The notes under the pieces are model-generated. The model did no database searches, was not told where the DNA came from, and worked only from the letters and a program-made list of their open reading frames with translations. A stretch of 50,000 nucleotides of DNA. Source: Balamuthia mandrillaris. Taxonomy: Eukaryota; Discosea; Longamoebia; Balamuthiidae. Both the position numbers and the translations under genes were made by a program. The stretch covers positions 1-50,000 of the forward strand of contig JAVKOQ010000303.1 in assembly GCA_031835245.1 (NCBI GenBank). Direction: 5' to 3'. Positions 29,174 through 38,614 of this stretch are shown piece by piece (positions within the stretch are counted from its first letter, which is position 1; every line of letters starts with the position of its first letter).

Positions 29174-29629
29174 TTTTTAGAGTGTGTTGGGAAGGACATG
29201 AGATACGGAAAGAGGAATGAACTGGCTTTATCGACGAGTAAAACCAAAAGGTTCTTTCGCTTTTTCCTCACAGAAAGTGGGTAGGAAGGTTCCTGCAGCC
29301 AAAATTATTAACAAAGCTGTGGTTGGCCCTATAATATTTGTTTATTCATAAAAGAGTAGAAGATTCAGATCGGAAGGTAGGATCTACGGAACGAGCTCAA
29401 AAAGGATATTACTTATGAAAGCTAACCTTTTATAGTGTTGTCGACAGTAATTTATTTGCTATTTTAAGTAATAATTAGTAATAAATAATAATTTATTTAT
29501 TTTCCTTTAAATATTCCTTTACGGTAATTTTTATTTTCAGATTTTTTCTGGCGAATTACATTATTTTCGTTGCTCTGGTGGTCGACAAAAATTCTTCCAT
29601 TGAAGTTTCTCATTGTCGACGTTACGGAA
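29174..29629. promoter_or_regulatory. AT-rich bidirectional promoter of the isocyanide gene pair
   Basis: About 450 bases separate the two divergent starts. The stretch at 29440-29550 is strongly AT-rich (TAATAATTAGTAATAAATAA and similar), unlike the surrounding genes. Both genes are probably co-regulated from here. No factor site is recognised. Confidence 0.45.
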
Positions 29630-31135
29630 ATGAAGTTCTTCATGCACAGATCCAACCAAAAAGTTGGTAGTATGGAGGAGACAGACCTGGTGATTGTTGG
29701 AGCTGGTCCCGTTGGACTTTTGTGCGCCTATCTCGGACACCTCTGCGACCTGCGCGTGGTCATCGTCGACAAGTCTTCCCAGCCGCTCCAAGTGGGTCGA
29801 GCGGATGCCCTCAACGCTCGGACCCTTCAGCTCCTCGAGGTCGTCCAACTCTTCCAGGACCTCTTTCCCCTGGGCAAACCTTGCAACACAAGCTCTGTCT
29901 TCTGCGATGGAAAGTTTCTCTCTCGCCAATCGACTTGGTGGGAAGCGCTGGAGGGCTGCTTTCATAAGCACTTTCTCATGCTTGGCCAAGCCTTCGTGGA
30001 GCAGTTGTTGGACCGAAAGCTGTCCGAAGTGAAGAAACCTGTGAGGCGCAACACAACCATCACCAACATCGAGGTCAAAGAAGATGGCTGTATGACCACT
30101 CTCATGACAGGAGAAGTCATCCACTCGCGTTTTGTCATTGGTGCAGACGGTTCGCGGTCTTTTGTTCGCAGCCACTTCAACATCCCCTTCGAAATCACTC
30201 GACCCGAGATCGTGTGGGCAGTTGTGGACGGAGTGCTGGACACAGACTTTGAGAAAGTTCCAGAAATTATCGTCTTCCAATCAGACACTTCAGATGTGGC
30301 CTGGATCCCTCGAGAGCAAAACATCGACCGCTTCTACATTCGAATGGACAGAAAGGAGTTTACCTTCGAAGAAGTCCTTGAAAAGATCAACCGCGCACTC
30401 CATCCATATCGACTGAGCTTCAAAGAAGTTGCTTGGTTTTCTCAGTTCTCTGTCAAGGAGTCGCTTGCTGAGAACTTCATATTCAAAGATAAAATCATCC
30501 TCGCCGGAGATGCCTCTCACATCCACTCGGTGAACGGAGGGCAAGGTCTCAACACAGGCCTGGCAGATGCCTTCAATCTCATGTGGAAACTCCACTTTGT
30601 TCTGCACCATTCTGCTCCTCTCAGGTTGCTGAAGAGCTACGAGGAAGAGCGCAAGCCCGTTGCCAAGAGCGTCATAGAGACCTCCGGAGCGCTTGTACGC
30701 ACAACCAAGTATGCACAGACTGGAGAGCGTTCACACGCAGAGGACTATGTCAGGCTCATCGAGGAGAAAGCAGGGAACATCACTGGAATGGGCATTGGCT
30801 ACGGTTCTCCTGACGAACCTATGAACGGAAAGAGGTTACACGACTTTCTCGTGATTGAAGGAGAAAAGGAGAGTCGTGTGTATTCTCACTTGGACTACAG
30901 GTTTTTCACCCTGTTAATCTTTGGAGAGTTCGAAATGAACTTCTCTATTCCGCCCTATGTGCAAATAATGCGAGTACAAGACCACCAGACAAGCAATTGT
31001 TATTGGACCTCTTTGGATAGCATTTACTCACAGCAGCTTGTCCTTGTGCGACCAGACTCCTACATTGCTGTTGCTTCTCCCATCTCCGATCCCTCTCCTA
31101 TCTATTCTTATCTTCAATCCATGACGACCAATTGA
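29630..31135 (+). CDS. Class A FAD-dependent aromatic monooxygenase
   Basis: An intronless frame of 501 residues from the ATG at 29630; a more conventional start may be the Met at 29672 (MEETDLVIVGAGPVG). The family motifs are intact: the FAD-binding GxGxxG (VIVGAGPVGLLCAY), the GD-preceding DG motif (FVIGADGSRSFVRSHF), and the ribityl-binding GD motif (ILAGDASHIHSVNGGQG followed by LNTGLADAFNLMWKL). This is the p-hydroxybenzoate/phenol hydroxylase fold, which uses NAD(P)H and O2 to hydroxylate phenols or related rings; the C-terminal thioredoxin-like part is short. Next to a tyrosine- or tryptophan-type isocyanide synthase it may tailor the aromatic ring (inference). Like its neighbour it lacks introns. 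Confidence 0.88.
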   Translation: MKFFMHRSNQKVGSMEETDLVIVGAGPVGLLCAYLGHLCDLRVVIVDKSSQPLQVGRADALNARTLQLLEVVQLFQDLFPLGKPCNTSSVFCDGKFLSRQSTWWEALEGCFHKHFLMLGQAFVEQLLDRKLSEVKKPVRRNTTITNIEVKEDGCMTTLMTGEVIHSRFVIGADGSRSFVRSHFNIPFEITRPEIVWAVVDGVLDTDFEKVPEIIVFQSDTSDVAWIPREQNIDRFYIRMDRKEFTFEEVLEKINRALHPYRLSFKEVAWFSQFSVKESLAENFIFKDKIILAGDASHIHSVNGGQGLNTGLADAFNLMWKLHFVLHHSAPLRLLKSYEEERKPVAKSVIETSGALVRTTKYAQTGERSHAEDYVRLIEEKAGNITGMGIGYGSPDEPMNGKRLHDFLVIEGEKESRVYSHLDYRFFTLLIFGEFEMNFSIPPYVQIMRVQDHQTSNCYWTSLDSIYSQQLVLVRPDSYIAVASPISDPSPIYSYLQSMTTN

Positions 31136-31386
31136 CACTCTCAAGTTATTTTTTTTCATATCACTTTCAGAAAACGTGGTCTGTTTGTCTGTCTGTCTGT
31201 AACGCTGTGCTTGTGCCAGTGACAAAATTCCTGAAGAAAAGAGTCGCTGTGCACCTCGTGGTTAATGCTCTAGTTTGCCAGAGAAAAAGGAAGCATGAAC
31301 TTCGTGAAAACAAGGTTGTGGAACACCACTAGGCAAACTGTGGCCTCTTCTCTCTTCTTTCACCGTCTCATTGAGGCCGTCCTGCG

Positions 31387-31935
31387 TCACCTCTTTGTCC
31401 AGAAGAAGGAGTGGCCCTCCTGCCTCATTTCCTCGTAAGAAGGCAGGTAGTCCTTGCCCCAGATGCCTCCTGGTGTGGCCAAGGCATTCATCAACACGTA
31501 CACCTCCTCTGGGCGCGGGACCAGGTTGGCCTCTGGAGTGCTCCATAGGTCCCTCAGCTGCTGGTCCCTGCTCTTCACTGCCTCATGGAACTCCATGGCC
31601 TTGTTGCGCACGCTGGTGCTGCTATTTTTTGCCAACGACAGCGAAAACGAGTGAGGCACAGCGAGCAAACCCTCGTCCTGCCTGGTGGGCAAGCCGCGTG
31701 TTCCCTTCTTGATGGGCCGTTTGGCGGTCAGTGAACAACCCTTGCCCGGCAGGTACTTGAACGCCAGCGCTTCGTGGTTGAAGTTTCCGCCCTTGGCCCC
31801 AAATCGGTGACCGCCTTGACGATCCGTTGTATTGCCTCCTAGCGTTGTTGGTTTGGCCACTCCTGTTTCACCAATCCTTCTTTCTCCATTGCGTGCAAAG
31901 GCAGCCAACCTGCTTTTTTTTGCGTCGACATTAAT
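31387..31935 (-). CDS. Hypothetical basic protein, start disturbed by a poly-A run
   Basis: An open frame of about 180 residues ends at 31387 (EGHSFFWTKR). It contains GGNTTDRQGGHRFGAKGG and a helical C-terminal half (NKAMEFHEAVKSRDQQLRDL, EEVYVLMNALATPGGIWGKD). The family is not recognised; the Gly/Arg-rich N terminus and small size would suit an organellar ribosome-type protein, but that is a guess. The frame has no ATG of its own upstream of NKAM. An ATG at about 31935 (MSTQKK) is out of frame by one across a run of eight A residues, so a homopolymer error or a 5' exon is likely. It is divergent from the copine gene. Confidence 0.4.
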   Translation of the reverse strand: MNVDAKKSRLAAFARNGERRIGETGVAKPTTLGGNTTDRQGGHRFGAKGGNFNHEALAFKYLPGKGCSLTAKRPIKKGTRGLPTRQDEGLLAVPHSFSLSLAKNSSTSVRNKAMEFHEAVKSRDQQLRDLWSTPEANLVPRPEEVYVLMNALATPGGIWGKDYLPSYEEMRQEGHSFFWTKR

Positions 31936-32014
31936 AATATAAATTTTAGGCGGAAAATGGCGGATATAATAATAACAATGCAACGAGCAGCAAAGAGCAG
32001 CACGTGCGTGGAGG

Positions 32015-35000
32015 ATGGAAGGAGGAGCGGTCCAAGACAAGTATGGGCCTTTTCCGCCCGAGGAAGTGGAACGGTTCCTGCAACGTCGCGCGGTGTACTT
32101 TAACCTTGCCGTTGGGTTAGTAGCAGTGCCGTTTCTTGGGCAAGCGTCAAGTTTCTCACCTTTCTTTTTTTGCTTTTGCAAACAGCGGCTGTCGTCTGTC
32201 TTCTACTGCCAGTACGTTGAATAAGCCTTTCTGCTCATTTGTGGTTTGACTTTCAGCTTAGGCGTGTTACTTTCCAAAGAACTTCATTGTATATTATATA
32301 GACGAGCTAAGAAGTCCAAATGGGAAAAGGTTGGACGATCAGAAAAACGGTACGAGAAGCTTTTATTTTACATGTAATAGGACTATAATACGAACGAAAC
32401 CTATAGTCGTACGGCGAGCCAAGTGGTCTTTGCAAAGAGCTTTGTTGGGGAATGGTTTCCAGATAAGCAAGCCTATTTTCGATGTGACTTGTACTTTCAT
32501 GATGCTGCAGATGGAACTGGGGCAGGAGGACAGGGTCTCCTCGCCTCCACTGTAAGTTGTGCGGTGGTGGTTGTCTTGGTGGTTGTCTTTCCGTCAATGG
32601 CTAACGGCAGATTTCTTAGGTGTTCCCTTTGAGCGAGAAAGGCGAAGTGCCGGCTCCTATTCAAAAGTTCCAGCTTTGGTAGGCAGTATCTCATCCTCTG
32701 ATCTTCAGGTTCATCAGCTAACCGAGTTAAAAAAGTTCTGAGAACACAAGAAAAGAGGGAGTGTTGCGAGTCTACTGTGAATGTCTTGCTCCAATGAAAG
32801 AGTTTATTCGAAATCCATTCCAACAACTTCAGACCAATGAAAAGAAGGTGGCCATAATGGAGCGTTACTTCTCATGGCAGTTTGCTGTCAAGGAGCTTAA
32901 AAAGAAAGGCATTGTTCGAAGACCTGGTTCGTTCACGTTCTTCTACTCCTTCTTCTCGTTCTCTCTAACTAACATGCCTGCTTGGTATGAAAAAACAGAC
33001 CCGTACTACATCATCAAAAAGATGGTGGGAGAAATTGGAGAAGTGGTTGTCTTTCGTTCAAAGAAGAAGCGTAGCACGTTGAGCGCGCAATGGCAAGCAG
33101 AATGCATCGCTGAAACCCTTCTCCATGGTGGTGATCCACATCGTCCTATCATTATTGAAGTGTGGGACCAGAATATTGGGTTAGTGACTGCTTAGTGCTC
33201 GTACTTTGCAAGTTTGCTGACGTTTCTCTTTTCAGCACCGACAAGTTCATTGGTAGTGTCAACACCTCAGCAGCAGAGCTCTTGAACGAAAGGCAAGAGT
33301 TTCAACTTATTAACCAAAAGCAAAGGAAGAAGCTGAAGGATAACTACACCCACTCTGGTCCTTTTCTCTGTTCTCTGCTCTTGCCATTCTCTCTCTCTCT
33401 CTCTCTCTCTATTTCAGTTTTCTCACCGTTTTAACAGGGATATTGCAGGTCATTAAGGTTCATAGTGAGGGACGAGAAAAGTTTGTCATGAATCCGTTCT
33501 TTGGGCGCAACAGGTTCAACCTGCTTGCATATCTCAACGGAGGTTGCAAGGTTCACTTGCATTTAGCTGTTGATTGGACAAAAGATCCTGCTCTTCCACC
33601 GGATGATCCCTATCACTTACCAAAAGAGGTGTTCTCTCTTCTCTCCCTTTCTTCACAGTACGATTTTAAGTTGTCGCATAAGAATCTACCATTACATAGC
33701 GGCACAGAAGATACTTTGAGGCGCCTCTGAGCAGCATCGTTTATGCTCTCTGCGACCTCTTTCGAGAGACATCGGTTGCTGTAAAAACCCCTCCATTTCA
33801 TTCATGACTTTGACACAGTTCATTCATTTCTTATTCTTTTGAATTAGGCGTTTTGTATTGGAGGAAAACCAAAGCACTCCAAGAACAAGCCCCAACCTCC
33901 ATGCTTTGCACTTAACTCGTGTGAAGACAAGGTATGCAGCCAAACTTCCTGGTACAAACAACATTTGCATCAATTTTTTCATCATTTGTCTACCAATAGC
34001 CGTTTGTCGATTGTCACCGCCTCTCTGATACGTATGCAAAAGCGCTACAAGAGCTGAGGTTCTCGAATCATGCACCACTATCGAGTGTACAGCCTTCTTT
34101 ACCCAATAACAATTTTAACTCGATAATTTCTAACGCGCCAGTTTTCTCTGTTTATGATCATTGAAGGCTATTGCAACAGTAGTGGAACAAGTAAAACATT
34201 CAATCAAAGAACAGCAAGAAGGAATACAAGCCTATCATGTCCTGGTTATTGTAACGTGGGGCCAACCCACAGAGCAAGAGAGGCAGCGCACAGCGAAGCA
34301 CATCGTATTAGCTTCCAACAAACCACTTTCTATTGGTATGCTCGTTATAATGTTGAACATTGCAGTTCGCTCACCTTTTGAATGGTTCTCGCGTAGTTTT
34401 TGTGGGAGTAGGCACAAGTAAGTTAGATGCAATGGTATAGTTGTAGAACTCCGTTTTATTTTCACTCCTTCTATGCCAAAGCTCATTCTGTTTATCTTCT
34501 TACTCTTAGCGTACTCTCGCGCAGTATCCTCTTGTGGCAGATAACAAGGAAGCAGCTCGCCCAACTGTCCTCATTGTAAAGCACAAGCATTTTGAACAGC
34601 ATGGTGACAACTCCTTCCAACAAGTATTGGCCAACCAAATAACCTCCTACATGGCCTTGAGGGACATCGCGCCGAACTATAGGCCTCTTTCATCCCCTCA
34701 ACAGCAACACGAAACAGCTCCTGCCTCTACCTTCTTCAAACCTTTGACTCCAGTCGGCGACTCCTACGCATCTCCTCATTACGCATCTCCACCTGTCTTC
34801 TCTCATCAACAGCCTCCACCGTCGCCGTCGCAACCAGATGTTGTTATTGGGCAACATCCACCTCAACAAATGATTGGTTGGACCCCTTCACCTTTTGTTG
34901 GCGGTGAAGCCACAAGTTCTCTGGCATGGAACTCTCCTCCTCCGCAACACCATTCCAATGCTAGGCTGGAGGATGAAGCACTGTACTCGCTATTACAGAG

Positions 35001-35157
35001 CCTTGGTTATTTGGAAAAGTATGGGGCGCTGTTTGCCAGAGAAAGTTTGACGTTGGAAGCTCTTAAACGTTTTACAAAACAAGATATGCAAGAAGTTCTC
35101 GGCCTACCGGCTGGTCCAAGAATCGCTATCTACAACGCGCTGCATCCCACCCAATAA
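32015..35157 (+). CDS. Copine (C2A-C2B-vWA) with C-terminal SAM domain
   Basis: About ten exons from the ATG at 32015 (MEGGAVQDKYGP). C2A: VYFNLAVGGCRLSS joins to LGVLLSKELHCILYRRAKK, then KWEKVGRSEKR and VVFAKSFVGEWFPDKQAYFR. C2B: NMPAWYEKTDPYYIIKKMVG, RPIIIEVWDQNIG and TDKFIGSVNTSAAELL. The copine vWA domain begins at FNLLAYLNGGCKVHLHLAVD and continues through KPKHSKNKPQPPCFALN, IQAYHVLVIVTWGQ and FVGVGTSKLDAM to NSFQQVLANQITSYMALRDI. A Pro/Gln-rich linker then leads to a SAM domain (LYSLLQSLGYLEKYGALFAR, DMQEVLGLPAGPRIAIYNAL). Copines bind phospholipid in a calcium-dependent way. Here the MIDAS positions are altered (DWTKD instead of DFTxSN; VTWG instead of ITDG). Exact exon ends between 32554 and 32790 and near 33630-34150 are uncertain. 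Confidence 0.82.
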
Positions 35158-35471
35158 GGCATCCCCCGCTCCACTGACTCTGGTTGGCGTCGTTCCTGTT
35201 CCTCTCATTGTCTTTCTTTGTTTCCATACGCTCTTTCGACGTAACATGTTACACATTACACGTATTACTCATGAGATGGGATTTATTAAAAGGTTAATAG
35301 GGAGGACATATATTATTAGGGGGTTACCGCAATTATATTCCGCTAATTGACATTTACCCAGTCTACTTGCTGGCACCCCGGACGTGACAAGACAATACGT
35401 AACGGTTGAAAAGGGCACTTTAACACGTTAAAAAGCGGAGAAGGGAAAGCGCGCAAGCAAACGACCACAAA
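35158..35471. other. Intergenic region
   Basis: AT-rich spacer between the copine and the first receptor gene. It contains ACATGTTACACATTACACGT near 35245 but no recognised element. Confidence 0.4.
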
Positions 35472-35608
35472 ATGAAAAGTCCTCGCTGCCTGGTCTTCTT
35501 GTTTTGTTTCTGTTCCGTTGGAAGCTTTCTTTGCATCAATGCACAGTCCTGTGAACCATGGAGTGGCATGCCTACTTTTTGTAAAAAGATGTCACTTTGG
35601 GAGGGTAG

Positions 35609-35656
<48 letters not shown>

Positions 35657-38151
35657 ATTCTGACGATATTAACAACGAAAAGGGGGTACGAACGTGATGA
35701 TATATGTGCCTCCTGGCAGTACCTTAGGCGCACAGGAAAGCCTAGCTTCTGCGTTGGTTAACTCGGTGGCCCTACTAGTCTCCGATGATCCACGCGCCGA
35801 TGGATGCAATGACTTCTACTTGAGAATGGTTTGTACCACTCATCTTAGGCCATGTGCAAATAGTACGCCTCCTGTTTTTGTTATTCTTGTTCTAAATGTT
35901 GTTATTCTGCTTCGTCCATTCTTATTCTTGTTCTCGCTCTTCTTCTTCTTCTTCGTTCTTCTTCTTCTTGTGCTTCTTCTTGTGCTTCTTCTTGTTCTTC
36001 TTCTTGTTCTTCTTGTTCTTGTTCTTGCTCTTGTTCTTGTTCTTCTTCTTATTCTTCTGCTTCTGCTTCTGCTTGTTCTTGTTCTTCTTCTTCTTCTTCT
36101 TGTTCTTGTTCTTGTTCTTGTTCTTGTTCTTCTTCTTCTTCTTCTTGTTCTTCTTCTTCTTCTTCTTCTTCTTGTTCTTCTTCTTCTTCTTCTTCTTCTT
36201 CTTCTTCTTGTTCTTCTTCTTCTTCTGCCCTTCCTCCTCTTTCTTTACAAAGACTAACTGTCAATTTAGTAACATCAGTCAACGCCACAGAAGTGCACTA
36301 TCCTGTACAACCCTGCCAAAGCACCTGCCTCGATTACCGTTTGTTCCACCGAAGCTCTTTGTTGTTTTTATTTTTGCTTGCAGGGCTGCTGATTTTAACC
36401 AAACTTATTTTCGTCGCAAAATACTCTACCACAGTGGACCAATGCACAGATTTCGTGAACTCTCTCGGCCATCCGATTGGCAGTGCCCTATACTTCCCCC
36501 CAACATTTTCCTTCCCTCTTACGTGCATGGAGTTAGAAGCGGACGGAACACCACTGTATCAACAAGAAAACTACACCATTCAGAATGGTGACATGCAAAA
36601 TGTGACTATGCACTGTAACCCTTTTACTGCTTCCAGCTTGGGGATCATTTGCGATTCGCCTATCGAGAATGAATGCTCTTTCACGTGTCCATTGCCAGCT
36701 TACTCCGAAGAACAATACGACGATCTGAAGGTGCTCCAACTGGTTTTTGGTTGGCTCTCGTTGGTTCGTTATACCTCATAATTCGTTTACTCCTGTGGCT
36801 TAACCTGCTTTTTTTCTGCTTCAAGGCTGGAAGTTTGGTGGTAATTCTGTCGTATGCATTGCACCCAAAGCTTCGCAAGTTTCCTTCCAACCTGATCATC
36901 ATGACGGCAGTGGCGGCGCATTTGGCCTCTGTCGCCATCATTCTCCCCACATTCAGTGGCTATACTTATCTTTGGTGTGGCTCTGATGAAGAGCTGATAT
37001 CTCCCTCGACACAGCTTACCTGGGAACAGGTGGATATCAAGTTCAGCTTTGAGGAGCTGTCGGTGAAATCAGAACTCTGCACATTCCAAGGCTGGCTCTT
37101 GCAATTTGGGTTTGTTTCTAGCATTATGTGGTACGTTCAGCAACACCATTCTTTTCCTGAAGGGATGGAAGTAACGCTAACATTGCGGCAATACGTAGGT
37201 GGGGAATCATTTCTTTCAACATGTTCCTTTCGGTTCGTCTCTCGACTTTTTTAATTTTTTTTTCAATATAATGTTAGTACTAACTGCTGTAGTACGTGTC
37301 TCTCGTAAGGTGTTCTTCCTGAGCAAACTACCGACGGGCAAGTGGTGGACAGTAGGACTACAAGTCTTTTATCATATTTGCGGTTGGGTTGTGCCAGCCA
37401 TATTAACCCTCATCCCCGCCGCTGCTGGCAAAATGGTCTTTACTCCAGCAAGTTCTGTGTACGTCTACCCTTAATGCTTGAAATCTCATTTTCATATGCG
37501 CTCTTTTGCAGCCCTTTCCTGCTACTGTCACTTTTTTTCTTGTTAATTCTTTCAACATTTTTTTTTTTTGATAGATGTGAGGTATCCACGGAAGACAATT
37601 ATGCCTACTTTCTGACCTTCTGGACCCTTCCTGTGGGCATTGTTCTGCTCATCGGCTTAGTGCTCTTTGTTTCTTCGCTCGTGAAGCTGGTGTACATATC
37701 ACACAAGCTGAAGGACTTGAAAAAGGCCTGCAGCACCTACTTTCGAGTGCTGCTCTTCATCGTGATTTTTCTCATCATGTTCTGCTTCATCTTTGCTTAC
37801 TCTCTCCGAGTGGCTGCAAACTTGAGCGCCGTGGAAGAAGGATACAGCGAGTACTACACCTGCCTCTTGCAACGCAGGCCTGATTGTGAGCTCTCGGAGG
37901 ACGTTCACAATTATCCATTAGCAGTGTTGAGAGGCTTGGGTTTTTCCTGTTTAGGATTCCTTCTATTCCTGAACTTTTGCAGCAGCTTTGCAATTGGCAA
38001 GTTCTGGTGGAGTGCAGCGAGGCACCTCATTAGAGGCGACTTTTCATCGGCGTTCTCTGTTGAAACCTCAGTTCAATCAGCGAGCAAGTCGAAGCCGAGG
38101 AAGCGCAAAACAGACGAAAAGTTAACCGTCAGTATGGCGGAGATGGATTAG
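35472..38151 (+). CDS. Frizzled/Smoothened-like receptor, copy 1
   Basis: A multi-exon gene starting MKSPRCLVFLFCFCSVGSF, a signal peptide. The extracellular Cys-rich domain begins CEPWSGMPTFCKKMSLW (the Frizzled C...MP.FC opening), then VMIYVPPGSTLGAQESLASA, GCNDFYLRMVC, YPVQPCQSTCLDY, and a second Cys-rich stretch with VDQCTDFVNSLGHP and CSFTCPLPAY. Seven membrane segments follow, including GSLVVILSYALHPKLRKFP (TM1-loop), LIIMTAVAAHLASVAIILP, the TM3 region rebuilt across a small exon (MWWGIISFNMFLS), GLQVFYHICGWVVPAILTLI, WTLPVGIVLLIGLVLFVSSL, YFRVLLFIVIFLIMFCFIFA and LGFSCLGFLLFLNFCSSFAI. The tail is basic (KSKPRKRKTDEK). This matches the amoebozoan Frizzled-like group; the ligand is unknown. 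The intron at 35880-36240 is enlarged by a TTC/TTG repeat. Confidence 0.88.
35885..36235 (+). repeat. (TTC)n/(TTG)n microsatellite in an intron
   Basis: About 350 bases of TTCTTG/TTCTTC units inside an intron of receptor copy 1. The matching intron of copy 2 (38815-38900) is short and lacks the repeat, so the expansion post-dates the duplication or was lost from copy 2. Open frames through it are poly-Leu or poly-Phe artefacts. Confidence 0.9.
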
Positions 38152-38388
38152 TGCGTCTTCTCGTGTACAATGAAACGTGTAAAAAAAGAAAAAAAAAAAA
38201 GAAAACAAAGAAACAAGTAGCGAGAAGTGACCTTCAAGACCTCACTGGGGATGAGACGGAAACCGGACAACATCATTAATTATTTTATTACACGAGGTGA
38301 TTTTAGGAGACAACCGCTGTTGTCGGTTGCCGTTTCAACGGCTGTCCTTCGCGACAGAACAAAGAACAGTTGTGTCATACCTAACATG

Positions 38389-38576
38389 AGGCAACAAGGG
38401 TCGGCCAGCAACCTCCTCTTCGTTTTTTGCGTTTGGCTTGGATTCTTTTTCTACGTCAGCAATGCCCAGTTTTGCCAACAATGGACGGAAACACCTTCGT
38501 TTTGTGCAAAAATGCCTCTTTGGCAGAGTGAGCCGCAACCACTTCCTCCTTATCTCTGTTTCTCTGTCTCTCTCTG

Positions 38577-38614
<38 letters not shown>

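Noticed and set aside
29561-30280. 239-residue open frame on the minus strand
   Set aside because: Antisense of the FAD monooxygenase; no independent support.
32331-32555. Alternative open frame through the copine C2A exons
   Set aside because: The other frame, with introns, gives clear copine C2A motifs (KWEKVGRSEKR, VVFAKSFVGEWF).
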